Shown piece after piece: positions 17,010 to 25,404 of a stretch of DNA of 43,800 nucleotides; the stretch's first letter is position 1; each line of letters begins with the position of its first letter. Source of the DNA: Roseobacter sp. GAI101 (GTDB lineage: Bacteria > Pseudomonadota > Alphaproteobacteria > Rhodobacterales > Rhodobacteraceae); contig NZ_DS999213.1 of the NCBI RefSeq assembly GCF_000156335.1, positions 524,549-568,348 of the forward strand, in the 5' to 3' direction. The position numbers and the translations under genes were made by a program. The notes beneath the pieces are model-generated. The model was not told the origin of the DNA, ran no database searches, and saw only the letters and a list, made by a program, of their open reading frames with translations.

Positions 17010-17515
17010 TAAATGTCGGTTATGTTCGCACGATGGCGCGCTACAACAGCTGGCAGAATGACCAGTTGATGCCGGTCTTGCTGGACATGCCGACGGCCGA
17101 GTTGACCATGGATCGCGGCGCGTTCTTCGGGTCGATCCTAGGTACGGCGAACTACCTGCTGTGCGGCGATATGCTGTGGCTGTCGCGGTTCGATCCGTCT
17201 GTGCAGCCGCCTTTCGAGGCATTCGACAAATGGCCGAAATTCCACAAGGACGCCCGTGCCTGGGCGGCGGACCGGCACCGGATCGATGGCAAGATCAGGC
17301 ATTGGGCGGAAGCGCTGCGCGAACTTGACCTTTTGGGCGACCTGCAATGCGTCCCGGCGAGCGGCGGAAAAGCCTGTACCGTGCCGCGCGGGATCGCGGT
17401 GATCCAGTTGTTCAATCACCAGACCCATCATCGGGGCCAGATCCACGCGATGGTGACTGCGGCGGGTCAGGAGGCCCCGGTGAGCGATATCGTCTACATG
17501 CCGGAAACGACATGA
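17006..17515 (+). CDS. DinB-family (four-helix bundle) protein
   Basis: 169 residues from the GTG at 17006, which overlaps the DUF1326 stop (GTGA) and gives the usual DinB N-terminus VGYVRTMARYNSWQNDQLMPVL. The C-terminal motif QLFNHQTHHRGQIHAMV supplies the two His ligands of the DinB metal triad. At the first ligand position, where family members have an NHxLxxDxxWL-type histidine, this protein reads NYLLCGDMLWL (Tyr, with a nearby Cys), so its metal site may differ. DinB-like proteins include thiol-dependent transferases acting with bacillithiol or mycothiol; the substrate here is unknown. Confidence 0.88.
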   Translation: MINVGYVRTMARYNSWQNDQLMPVLLDMPTAELTMDRGAFFGSILGTANYLLCGDMLWLSRFDPSVQPPFEAFDKWPKFHKDARAWAADRHRIDGKIRHWAEALRELDLLGDLQCVPASGGKACTVPRGIAVIQLFNHQTHHRGQIHAMVTAAGQEAPVSDIVYMPETT

Positions 17516-17573
17516 ATCCGATTTGGGAACAGTCCGCACTCGGTCGGGCTGCACGAGATTGAGAGTTTGGGGA

Positions 17574-17630
17574 CCGAGGGGCCAGCCCCTCGGGCGCCCC
17601 GGAGTTTAGTTGGCAAAATGAAGTGGGGGC
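17574..17630 (+). repeat. Dispersed REP-like intergenic element (candidate)
   Basis: A tight hairpin, CCGAGGGG/CCCCTCGG with a 4-nt CCAG loop (17574-17593), is followed by GCGCCCCGGAGTTTAG and GGCAAAATGAAG. From memory, hairpins followed by CCCCGGAGTATTT...GGAAAAATGAAG-like sequence recur between genes in Rhodobacterales genomes. There is only one copy in this window, so repetition cannot be shown here. Confidence 0.4.
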
Positions 17631-17656
17631 TTGAGGGCACCCGGATAGGAGAGACT

Positions 17657-18649
17657 ATGTTTGATGCGTTGATGGTGACCAAGGATGAAGAAAGCGGCAA
17701 GACCTCTGCGGCGGTGACGCAGATCGACTTGGACCAGTTGCCTGCGGGCGATGTGACGGTCGCGGTCGAGTATTCGACGGTGAACTACAAGGACGGTTTG
17801 TGCATCGGGCCGGGCGGCGGTCTGGTGCGGAAGTACCCGCATATTCCCGGCATTGATTTTGCCGGTACGGTCGAGGCGTCGGAGGATGATCGTTACAAGC
17901 CCGGTGACAAGGTCGTTTTGACCGGCTGGCGGGTCGGCGAGGCGCATTGGGGCGGATATGCCCAAAAGGCACGGGTCAAGGCCGATTGGCTTGTGCCGCT
18001 GCCGGAGGGCCTTGATACCCGTCAGGCGATGGCGGTCGGCACTGCCGGCTTCACCGCGATGTTGGCGGTGATAGCGCTGGAGGATCACGGGCTGAAAGTG
18101 GGTCAGGGGCCGGTGCTGGTGACCGGCGCTGCAGGCGGTGTCGGGTCGGTCGCTGTCGCCATTCTGGCGGCCTTGGGTCACGAGGTTGCCGGTGTCACCG
18201 GGCGGCCGGAAACAGCGGACTACCTGAAGTCGCTGGGCGCGACGCAGATCGTCGCGCGCGAAGAGATCAACGAGACCGTCAAGCGTCCGTTGGAAGGGGA
18301 AACCTGGGCAGGATGCATTGATGCCGTCGGCGGCGAGATGCTGGCGCGGGTCTTGGGGCAGATGAAATACGGTGCATCGGTTGCGGCGGTCGGTCTGGCG
18401 GGGGGCGCGAACCTGCCTGCGACCGTCATCCCGTTCTTGTTGCGCGGTGTGAATTTGCTGGGCATCGATTCAGTGATGCAACCCTATGAAAACCGTCTGC
18501 GGGCCTGGAAACGTGTGGCATCTGACCTGCCGATGGCCAAGCTTGAGGATATGGTCGTGCCCGCAACGCTCAAGGACCTGCCGCAACTGGGCAAGGACAT
18601 CCTGAAAGGTCAGGTGCGCGGTCGCGTTGTGGTTGATGTAAACGGCTAG
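17657..18649 (+). CDS. acuI: Acrylyl-CoA reductase (NADPH), MDR family
   Basis: 330 residues from the ATG at 17657 (MFDALMVTKDEESGKTSAAV), with AGGAGA upstream; the frame is open for 30 codons more, but those codons lie in the repeat-like leader. It is a zinc-free medium-chain reductase: YSTVNYKDGLCIGPGGGLVRKYPHIPGIDFAGTV at the start, LTGWRVGEAHWGGYAQKARVKADWLVPLP, and the Rossmann motif VTGAAGGVGSVAVAIL. This closely fits AcuI/YhdH. In roseobacters AcuI reduces acryloyl-CoA to propanoyl-CoA, detoxifying acrylate from DMSP. No DMSP lyase gene is adjacent. A terminator follows. Confidence 0.9.
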   Translation: MFDALMVTKDEESGKTSAAVTQIDLDQLPAGDVTVAVEYSTVNYKDGLCIGPGGGLVRKYPHIPGIDFAGTVEASEDDRYKPGDKVVLTGWRVGEAHWGGYAQKARVKADWLVPLPEGLDTRQAMAVGTAGFTAMLAVIALEDHGLKVGQGPVLVTGAAGGVGSVAVAILAALGHEVAGVTGRPETADYLKSLGATQIVAREEINETVKRPLEGETWAGCIDAVGGEMLARVLGQMKYGASVAAVGLAGGANLPATVIPFLLRGVNLLGIDSVMQPYENRLRAWKRVASDLPMAKLEDMVVPATLKDLPQLGKDILKGQVRGRVVVDVNG

Positions 18650-18675
18650 GACTGCGGGCGAACCCTGACACATGA

Positions 18676-18704
18676 AACCGGCGCGGTGATCCTGCGCCGG
18701 TTTT
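18676..18704 (+). terminator. Terminator downstream of acuI
   Basis: A perfect 9-bp stem AACCGGCGC (18676-18684) / GCGCCGGTT (18694-18702) with a 9-nt loop and a short T-run on the right. It separates acuI from the next transcription unit. Confidence 0.75.
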
Positions 18705-18765
18705 CGCGTCTTGACCTTTGCGTCAACTGGCCCGACGGTTGGGCGATGCTTCCAAGGATTTGATA

Positions 18766-19989
18766 ATGCAGCTAGATATTGATTTTGTCCGCGACCAATT
18801 CCCCGCTTTTTCCGAACCCAGCCTGCAAGGTCAGGCATTCTTCGAAAATGCGGGCGGGTCCTATACCTGTAGAGCCGTCATTGACCGGCTGACCCGCTTT
18901 TACACCCAGCGCAAGGTGCAGCCCTATGCGCCCTATGGTGCCAGCCAGCTGGGCGGGGCCGAGATGGACGAGGCGCGCGCACGGATGGCCGCGATCCTGG
19001 GCGTGGAGGGGGACGAGCTGTCGTTCGGGCCGTCGACCACGCAAAATACCTATGTTCTTGCGCAGGCCTTTCGGCAAAAGCTGCAACCTGGCGACGCGAT
19101 CATCGTCACCAACCAGGATCACGAGGCCAATACGGGCCCGTGGCGGCGGCTGATCGAAAGCGAGATCGATGTGCGGGAATGGCGGATTGATCCCGAGACG
19201 GGGCGGCTTGAGATCAGCGCGCTTGAAGAGTTGCTGGACGACAAGGTGCGGCTGGTGTGTTTTCCGCATTGTTCCAACGTGGTGGGCGAAATCAACCCGG
19301 TGGTCGAGATCACGGCGCTTGCCCATGCTGCGGGGGCGTATGTCTGCGTTGACGGCGTCTCCTATGCGCCGCATGGTTTTCCGGATGTGGGCGCGATGGG
19401 GCCGGACATCTATCTGTTTTCGGCCTATAAAACCTACGGTCCGCACCAGGGGCTGATGGTGGTCCGGCGTCAGATGGCTGAATTCCTGCCCAATCAGGGG
19501 CATCATTTCAACGGATGCACGCTGTATAAACGCTTTACCCCGGCGGGCCCCGATCACGCGCAAGTGGCGGCCTGTGCCGGGATGGCCGATTATGTCGATA
19601 CGCTTTATGCGCACCATTTTGACGAAGATGTTGAACCGGCGGCACGCGGGAAGGCGGTGCATGACCTGATGCGGACCCATGAGGCCCGGTTGCTCCAGCC
19701 TGTGCTGGATGCGCTAAGTGCGCGTAATTCCGTGCGCCTGTTGGGGCCAACAACCGCGCAGGGCCGCGCACCGACCGTGGCCGTCGCCCTGAACCGTCCG
19801 GCAGAAACCGTCGCGGCGCAGCTGGCGTGGCATGGCATCATGGCGGGGGGCGGCGATTTTTATGCGGGGCGCGCGCTGAAGGGCATGGGTGTTGACCCTG
19901 ATGACGGCGTCTTGCGGCTGAGCTTTACGCATTACACCACCAAAGCCGAGGTAGATCAGCTTCTTAACGCTTTGGAAGATGTTCTTTAG
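18766..19989 (+). CDS. Class V aminotransferase / cysteine-desulfurase-like PLP enzyme
   Basis: 407 residues from ATG 18766 (MQLDIDFVRDQFPAFSEPSLQGQAFFENAGGSY), preceded by AAGGA. The fold-type I PLP features are visible: NAGGSY near the start, STTQNTY for phosphate binding, CVDGVSYAPHGF with the PLP-contacting Asp, and SAYKTYGPHQGLM with the Schiff-base lysine. It belongs to the SufS/CsdA-like class V family. It lacks an obvious flexible loop with catalytic cysteine near the C-terminus, so sulfur transfer is not assured. It begins a long co-directional run with photolyase and CFA synthase. The substrate cannot be assigned from sequence. Confidence 0.85.
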   Translation: MQLDIDFVRDQFPAFSEPSLQGQAFFENAGGSYTCRAVIDRLTRFYTQRKVQPYAPYGASQLGGAEMDEARARMAAILGVEGDELSFGPSTTQNTYVLAQAFRQKLQPGDAIIVTNQDHEANTGPWRRLIESEIDVREWRIDPETGRLEISALEELLDDKVRLVCFPHCSNVVGEINPVVEITALAHAAGAYVCVDGVSYAPHGFPDVGAMGPDIYLFSAYKTYGPHQGLMVVRRQMAEFLPNQGHHFNGCTLYKRFTPAGPDHAQVAACAGMADYVDTLYAHHFDEDVEPAARGKAVHDLMRTHEARLLQPVLDALSARNSVRLLGPTTAQGRAPTVAVALNRPAETVAAQLAWHGIMAGGGDFYAGRALKGMGVDPDDGVLRLSFTHYTTKAEVDQLLNALEDVL

Positions 19990-20046
19990 CCCTTGAACTT
20001 GGAGGGGGTGCGCTACCTTCACCCGGATCCTAAAGAGAAGTTAACA

Positions 20047-21468
20047 GTGTCCGAAAAATCTGCGATCCTTATGTGGTTCCGTCGTGATCTGCGACTGACC
20101 GATCATCCAGCCCTGAGTGCGGCTGCGCAAACAGGCCGACCGGTGATCCCGGTGTTCATCCGTGATGATGCCGTGGCCGGTCTGGGGGCGGCCCCGAAAT
20201 GGCGTCTTGGCCTTGGGATCGGTGCTTTCGACGATGCATTGCGCGAAAAATCCAGCCGTCTGATCCTGCGCAAGGGTGATGCGCTGGAGGTGTTGCAAGA
20301 CCTGATCAAGGAAACAGGGGCAGGGGCGGTCTATTGGTCGCGCCTTTATGATCCGCAAGCCACCGCGCGGGACGCTGACATCAAGGAGGCGCTTAAAGGC
20401 GCCGACGTCGAGGCGCGCTCTTTCGGCGGGCATTTGATGTTTGAACCCTGGACCGTCGAGACGAAGACAGGCGGGAATTACAAAGTCTATACGCCGTTCT
20501 GGAATGCGGTGAAGAACACGGGCGTCGATGCGCCGCTTTCGGCACCGAAAAATCTGACGGCACCGGATACATGGCCGCGCAGCGATGACCTTGCGGAATG
20601 GACCATGGGCGGCGCGATGCAGCGTGGCGCGGATGTCGTGCGCCCCTTCGTGCAACTGGGCGAGAAGTCGGCGCAATCGCGGTTGGGCGCATTCATGGCA
20701 CATGGGGTGGCAGACTATAAGGCGAACCGTGATTTGCCGGGGGTGGATGGCACGTCGAACCTGTCGGAAAACCTGGCGCTTGGGGAAATCAGCCCGCACC
20801 AGTGCTGGCACGCGGGACAACGCGCACTGCATGATGGCAAGCAGGGGGCCGAAACGTTCCTGAAAGAACTGGTCTGGCGCGAGTTTGCCTATCATCTGAT
20901 GCATCATTCGCCGCGCATCCTGACGGATAACTGGCGCGAAGAATGGCAGGCCTTTCCTTGGAACGAAGATGAACGCCTTGCCGAAGTGAAAGCGTGGAAA
21001 CACGGCCGCACCGGCGAGCCGTTCGTGGATGCCGCCATGCGCGAACTTTACGTCACGGGGCGGATGCACAACCGCGGCCGCATGATCGTGGCGAGTTATC
21101 TGACCAAGCATCTGATGTGCCATTGGCGTATCGGCCAGAAATGGTTCGAAGACTGCCTGATAGACTGGGACCCGGCCAGCAACGCGATGGGGTGGCAATG
21201 GGCGGCAGGGTCCGGACCGGACGCGACCCCTTATTTCCGCGTGTTCAATCCAGCGACACAGCTGGATAAGTTCGACAAGAACCGTGACTACACCAGCCGT
21301 TGGATCGCAGAAGGGCGGGCCAACCCGCATGCGGATGCATTGCGGTTTTTCGACGCAATTCCGAAGCGCTGGAACCTGTCGGCAAGCGACGATTATCCTG
21401 ACAGGATCGTCGCGCTGGACGAAGGCCGCGAAAGGGCGTTGGAAAACTACAAGAACCGAAACTTTTAA
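20047..21468 (+). CDS. phrB: Deoxyribodipyrimidine photolyase (class I CPD type)
   Basis: 473 residues from the GTG at 20047 (MSEKSAILMWFRRDLRLTDHPAL), with AAAGAGAAG upstream. The N-terminal alpha/beta domain carries WFRRDLRLTDHPAL. The FAD-binding domain includes LGEISPHQCW, FLKELVWREFAYHLMHHSPR, GRTGEPFVDAAMRELYVTGRMHNRGRMIVASYLTKHL and WQWAAGSGPDATPYFRVFNP. The enzyme repairs UV-induced pyrimidine dimers using blue light. In Rhodobacter sphaeroides a photolyase and a CFA-synthase gene lie side by side and belong to the RpoE singlet-oxygen regulon. The same order here suggests that control, though no convincing RpoE promoter was seen. Confidence 0.94.
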   Translation: MSEKSAILMWFRRDLRLTDHPALSAAAQTGRPVIPVFIRDDAVAGLGAAPKWRLGLGIGAFDDALREKSSRLILRKGDALEVLQDLIKETGAGAVYWSRLYDPQATARDADIKEALKGADVEARSFGGHLMFEPWTVETKTGGNYKVYTPFWNAVKNTGVDAPLSAPKNLTAPDTWPRSDDLAEWTMGGAMQRGADVVRPFVQLGEKSAQSRLGAFMAHGVADYKANRDLPGVDGTSNLSENLALGEISPHQCWHAGQRALHDGKQGAETFLKELVWREFAYHLMHHSPRILTDNWREEWQAFPWNEDERLAEVKAWKHGRTGEPFVDAAMRELYVTGRMHNRGRMIVASYLTKHLMCHWRIGQKWFEDCLIDWDPASNAMGWQWAAGSGPDATPYFRVFNPATQLDKFDKNRDYTSRWIAEGRANPHADALRFFDAIPKRWNLSASDDYPDRIVALDEGRERALENYKNRNF

Positions 21469-21537
21469 CATTTGTGATACGTGGCTGCACGGCATAAAGT
21501 TTAAATTCGCGCAGAAGATCCGCGCACAGGAGTCCAG

Positions 21538-22746
21538 ATGATTTTGACCACAACCGAAGGCCAAAAAGGTCTTCCCAGATATTTTGCGCGCGTGTTTGCG
21601 ACGGCCCAGGCGATGGAAAACGGACGGGTCGATTTTGTCCTGCCTGACGGGCGGCGCTTTCGGGCGACGGGCAAGAACCCGCTGCCAGTGGCCGAACTGC
21701 ACATTCACAACGATGATCTGTTTGCCCGCCTGATCCGCGAAGGCGACCTGGGCTTCAGTGACGCCTATCTGGACGAATGGTGGAGCACGCCTGACCTGCA
21801 AGCCTTCATGGATGTGGCCCATGCCAATGAGGATATCTACGATTCATTTCCGGGTATGGGATTGATCCGAAAATACGAGGCGCTGCGCTTCTGGCTGCAA
21901 AGCAACAGCAAAAAACAGGCCGTGAAGAACATCAGCTATCATTATGATCTGGGCAACGATTTCTACAAGCTGTGGCTTGACGAGACGATGACCTATTCAA
22001 GTGCCTTGTTCGAAGATGGCGCGCAGCAATCGCTCGAGGCGGCGCAAACCGCGAAATATGCTTCAATGGTCGATCAGATGGGCGTTGTCGCCGGTGATCA
22101 CGTGCTAGAGATCGGCTGCGGATGGGGCGGGTTTGCTGAATACGCCGCAAAGGAACGCGGGTTGAAAGTGACATGCCTGACCATCAGCAAGGAACAGTTT
22201 AACTATGCCAAGGAACGCATTGAAAAGGCTGGTCTTTCCGATATGGTGGAGTTCAAGCTGCAAGATTATCGCGACGAAACCGGCGTCTATGACGGTATTG
22301 CCAGCATCGAGATGTTCGAGGCCGTGGGTGAAAAATACTGGCCGTCCTATTTCAACACCGTTCGTGATCGCCTCAAGCCCGGCAAGTCGGCGACATTGCA
22401 GATCATCACCGTACCGGACCGCCGCTGGAAGACTTACAAGCGCGGCGTTGATTTCATTCAGAAGTACATCTTTCCGGGGGGCATGCTGGCCAGCCCGGGG
22501 GCCTTGCGCGAGCAGGTTGAAAAAGCCGGACTTGCGGTCGTGAAATCCATTGAATTCGGCAAAAGCTACGATCTGACGCTGCGCCGCTGGCACGAAAGCT
22601 TTAACGATAAGTGGGAAGAGATTGCCGCGATGGGGTTTGACGAGCGGTTCAAACGGATGTGGAATTTCTATCTGACCTCATGCGCTTCAACCTTTGACAG
22701 CGGCAATTGCGATGTGACACAGATTACGGTGACTCGCCCCGTCTAA
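21538..22746 (+). CDS. cfa: Cyclopropane-fatty-acyl-phospholipid synthase family methyltransferase
   Basis: 402 residues from ATG 21538, with CAGGAG upstream. The N-terminal lipid-binding region is followed by the CFA signature NISYHYDLGNDFYKLWLDETMTYSSALF. The SAM-binding motif VLEIGCGWGGFAEYAA, GLKVTCLTISKEQFNYAKERI and the catalytic SIEMFEAVGEKYWPSYF come next, then KYIFPGGMLASP. It methylates cis double bonds of membrane phospholipids using S-adenosylmethionine. It follows the photolyase by 69 bases, the arrangement of the singlet-oxygen stress genes phrA-cfaS. A weak TGATAC...TAAAG at 21476-21500 falls short of a good RpoE promoter. Confidence 0.93.
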   Translation: MILTTTEGQKGLPRYFARVFATAQAMENGRVDFVLPDGRRFRATGKNPLPVAELHIHNDDLFARLIREGDLGFSDAYLDEWWSTPDLQAFMDVAHANEDIYDSFPGMGLIRKYEALRFWLQSNSKKQAVKNISYHYDLGNDFYKLWLDETMTYSSALFEDGAQQSLEAAQTAKYASMVDQMGVVAGDHVLEIGCGWGGFAEYAAKERGLKVTCLTISKEQFNYAKERIEKAGLSDMVEFKLQDYRDETGVYDGIASIEMFEAVGEKYWPSYFNTVRDRLKPGKSATLQIITVPDRRWKTYKRGVDFIQKYIFPGGMLASPGALREQVEKAGLAVVKSIEFGKSYDLTLRRWHESFNDKWEEIAAMGFDERFKRMWNFYLTSCASTFDSGNCDVTQITVTRPV

Positions 22747-22776
22747 AGGGCCTCACGTGATCTAAGGAGCCTCGCG

Positions 22777-23217
22777 ATGCCGACTGGTTCAAAGTTTATG
22801 GCTGCGTTGTGTTTGTCGGTTCTCGCTTTTGTGTTGTCGTACATGATCATTCCGCTGATGCCTGAAACCACGCAGTTTGGGTATTTTGTACCGATCAACA
22901 TGGCCCTTGGCGCGCTTGCGGGCTGGACCGTGATGGGCCCGCGTGCGGGCGGCGGCATCGCCAAGGGGATCAGTAACGGCCTTACGGGGGCGTTCGTGCT
23001 GATCCTTTGGGGGGTATTCACGCAAGCCATGCTCGAGATGCTGAAACGCGCCTTGCGCAGACAATATGATGGTCTGGGCGAGGCGTTTATTGCTGTGGTC
23101 AGCTTTGCCGGAGAGTATCTCCTTATCATGGCCACCGTGCCGATTGCAGTTACGGTTGTCGTCGGGGGCGTTCTCAGCGGTCTCCTGACCAACTGCGCCA
23201 AGAAGAGATGGCCATAA
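22777..23217 (+). CDS. trgA: TrgA family membrane protein (tellurite resistance)
   Basis: 146 residues, with AAGGAG upstream of ATG 22777. Four hydrophobic segments: AALCLSVLAFVLSYMIIPL, INMALGALAGWTVMG, GLTGAFVLILWGVFTQAML and LLIMATVPIAVTVVVGGVLSGLL. Its identity rests on size, topology and position: trgA-trgB-cysK is a known tellurite-resistance locus of Rhodobacter sphaeroides, and both partners follow here. The biochemical role is unknown; it sits in the inner membrane. The stop is four bases before the trgB start. Confidence 0.82.
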   Translation: MPTGSKFMAALCLSVLAFVLSYMIIPLMPETTQFGYFVPINMALGALAGWTVMGPRAGGGIAKGISNGLTGAFVLILWGVFTQAMLEMLKRALRRQYDGLGEAFIAVVSFAGEYLLIMATVPIAVTVVVGGVLSGLLTNCAKKRWP

Positions 23218-23221
23218 CCTG

Positions 23222-24355
23222 ATGATATCCCTGTTTTTTTACGGAACGCTGCGGCATCTGCCGCTACTTGAGATTGTGCTTGGCCGTCCCGCGGACGACA
23301 TCGACGTGACGCCTGATGTCCTGCCAGACCACGCGGTTCTTGCCGTGGCCGAGGGGCCTTTTCCGTGCATTGTGCCGCAGGCCGGTGCGTTTGCCGAAGG
23401 GGTGCTGGTCAAAGGGTTGAGCCCGCAGGATATCGAACGGCTGAATTTTTACGAAGGCAGTTTCGCCTATGATCTGCGTGATGTGACGCTGCAAAGCGGC
23501 GAAACCGCGCAGGTCTATTTCCCGCAAGAGGGGCTGTGGACCCCGAAAACCGCGTGGGATTTGCAGCAGTGGGAGGCCGATTGGGGCGCGCTTAGCTGTT
23601 TTGCTGCCCGCGAGGTCATGGATTATCTTGGCAGGTACAGCGCCGCACAGGTTGCGCGGATGTTCCCGATGATCCGGATGCGCGCGGCCTCAATGGTGAA
23701 TGCGGCGCAGTCGACACAGGGGCAAGGGACATTGCACGGCAAGGTGGACATCGCCCGCATCAACCGCGTCTACACGAACTACTTTGCGTTGAACGAATAT
23801 CACCTCAGCCATGAACGCTTTGACGGGTCGATGTCCGACGTGTTGGAGCGCGCGGTGTTTCTGGCCTCGGATGCGGCGCTGGTGCTGCCTTATGATCCGG
23901 TGCGCGACCGCGTGATGCTGGTAGAGCAGATGCGCATGGGGCCGGTGGCCCGTGGCGATCGTGCGCTTTGGCAGTTTGAACCCATCGCGGGCCGTGTCGA
24001 CCCGGGTGAGACACCTGAACAGACCGCCCACAGGGAAAGCATGGAAGAGGCCGGCATCGCGCTGCAATCCCTTGAAAAGGTGGCAGAAGTCTATGCTTCG
24101 CCAGGCTGTTCGACCGAATTTTTCTACATCTACATCGGACTTGCCGATCTGCCGGACAGAGCGACGGGCATTGGCGGTCTTGAGACCGAAGATGAAGACA
24201 TCCGGTCGCATTTGATGTCTTTCGATGCGTTGATGCAGATGGTCGATGCGCTGCAAGCCGCCAATTCGCCGCTGGTGATTGCTGCCTATTGGCTTGCCCG
24301 GCACCGCGACCGCTTGAGATTGGGCGCGCCCATCGCTACACCAGAGGCAACTTGA
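23222..24355 (+). CDS. trgB: TrgB: gamma-glutamylcyclotransferase-like domain fused to a NUDIX hydrolase
   Basis: 377 residues. The N-terminal 150 residues begin MISLFFYGTLRHLPLLEIVLGR, the YGTLR signature of the GGCT/AIG2 fold, with EGVLVKGLSPQDIERLNFYEGSFAYDLRDV. The C-terminal part is a NUDIX domain of the ADP-ribose pyrophosphatase type. Its box GRVDPGETPEQTAHRESMEEAGI has the catalytic pattern Gx5Ex7RE-xx-EE with one variation (RESMEEAG). The combination of glutathione-type cyclotransferase and nucleotide-sugar pyrophosphatase in one chain is typical of TrgB. It is followed 14 bases later by cysK. Confidence 0.87.
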   Translation: MISLFFYGTLRHLPLLEIVLGRPADDIDVTPDVLPDHAVLAVAEGPFPCIVPQAGAFAEGVLVKGLSPQDIERLNFYEGSFAYDLRDVTLQSGETAQVYFPQEGLWTPKTAWDLQQWEADWGALSCFAAREVMDYLGRYSAAQVARMFPMIRMRAASMVNAAQSTQGQGTLHGKVDIARINRVYTNYFALNEYHLSHERFDGSMSDVLERAVFLASDAALVLPYDPVRDRVMLVEQMRMGPVARGDRALWQFEPIAGRVDPGETPEQTAHRESMEEAGIALQSLEKVAEVYASPGCSTEFFYIYIGLADLPDRATGIGGLETEDEDIRSHLMSFDALMQMVDALQAANSPLVIAAYWLARHRDRLRLGAPIATPEAT

Positions 24356-24369
24356 TTTAGGAGCATCCC

Positions 24370-25404
24370 ATGCACGTCGCATCTGATCTGGCGCATGCCA
24401 TCGGCAACACCCCCCTTATCCGTCTGCGCAAGGCGAGCGAAGACACCGGTTGCGAGATTTATGGCAAGGCGGAATTCATGAACCCCGGCCAGTCGGTCAA
24501 GGACCGCGCGGCGCTGTTCATCATCCGTGATGCGATCGCCAAGGGCACGCTGAAACCGGGCGGTACAATCGTCGAAGGCACGGCTGGCAACACGGGGATC
24601 GGTCTGGCGCTGGTCGGGGCCTCCATGGGGTTCAAGACCGTGATCGTCATTCCCGAGACCCAAAGCCAGGAAAAGAAAGACATGCTGCGCCTTGCCGGGG
24701 CGGAGCTGGTGCAGGTGCCTGCTGCACCGTACCGCAACCCCAACAACTTCGTCCGCTATTCCGAGCGGCTGGCCAATGAACTGGCGCGCAGCACCAACGA
24801 AGGTGTGATCTGGGCCAACCAGTTTGACAATGTCGCAAACCGTCAGGCCCATATCGAAACCACCGGCCCAGAGATTTGGGAACAGACCGATGGCAAGGTC
24901 GACGGCTTTTGCTGTGCCGTCGGGTCAGGCGGGACACTTGCGGGCATCGGCATGGCGCTGCAACCCAAGGGGGTCAAGATCGCCTTGGCTGACCCGGATG
25001 GTGCAGCCTTGCACAGCTATTACACCACGGGCGAGCTTGCTGCCGAAGGCAGTTCCATCGCCGAAGGCATCGGTCAGGTGCGGATCACCAAGAACCTTGA
25101 AGGCTTCACTCCCGATTTCAGCTATAACGTCCACGACAGCGAGGCGCTGCCGATCATCTTTGACCTGCTGCAACACGAAGGTCTGTGCCTTGGTGCGTCG
25201 TCTGGCGTGAATGTGGCTGGTGCGATCCGGTTGGCCCGCGACATGGGACCGGGCCATACCATCGTCACCATTCTGTGCGATTTCGGCACACGCTATCAGT
25301 CCAAGCTGTTCAACCCCGATTTCCTGCGCGAAAAAGGCCTGCCGACCCCAAGCTGGCTGGAACGTGCGCCGATGTCGATCCCAGGCGTGTTCGAGGACCA
25401 ATGA
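24370..25404 (+). CDS. cysK: Cysteine synthase A (O-acetylserine sulfhydrylase)
   Basis: 344 residues from ATG 24370, preceded by TTAGGAG. The PLP lysine is in NPGQSVKDRAALFI, the substrate-binding loop is GTAGNTGIGLALVG, and a GSGGTLAGIG loop binds the cofactor phosphate. It makes cysteine from O-acetylserine and sulfide. In Rhodobacter sphaeroides cysK adjoins trgAB and contributes to tellurite resistance, presumably through thiol supply. Its stop overlaps the start of the channel gene (ATGA), so it is translationally coupled. Confidence 0.94.
   Translation: MHVASDLAHAIGNTPLIRLRKASEDTGCEIYGKAEFMNPGQSVKDRAALFIIRDAIAKGTLKPGGTIVEGTAGNTGIGLALVGASMGFKTVIVIPETQSQEKKDMLRLAGAELVQVPAAPYRNPNNFVRYSERLANELARSTNEGVIWANQFDNVANRQAHIETTGPEIWEQTDGKVDGFCCAVGSGGTLAGIGMALQPKGVKIALADPDGAALHSYYTTGELAAEGSSIAEGIGQVRITKNLEGFTPDFSYNVHDSEALPIIFDLLQHEGLCLGASSGVNVAGAIRLARDMGPGHTIVTILCDFGTRYQSKLFNPDFLREKGLPTPSWLERAPMSIPGVFEDQ

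Noticed and set aside
21476..21500. Possible RpoE (singlet-oxygen) promoter ahead of cfa, TGATAC...TAAAG
   Set aside because: The -35 differs from TGATCC and the spacing is about 14 bases instead of 16-18, so it was not listed as a promoter.
20041..21822. 593-codon minus-strand frame opposite the photolyase and CFA genes
   Set aside because: Both plus-strand genes carry full family motifs; the reverse frame is a composition artefact.
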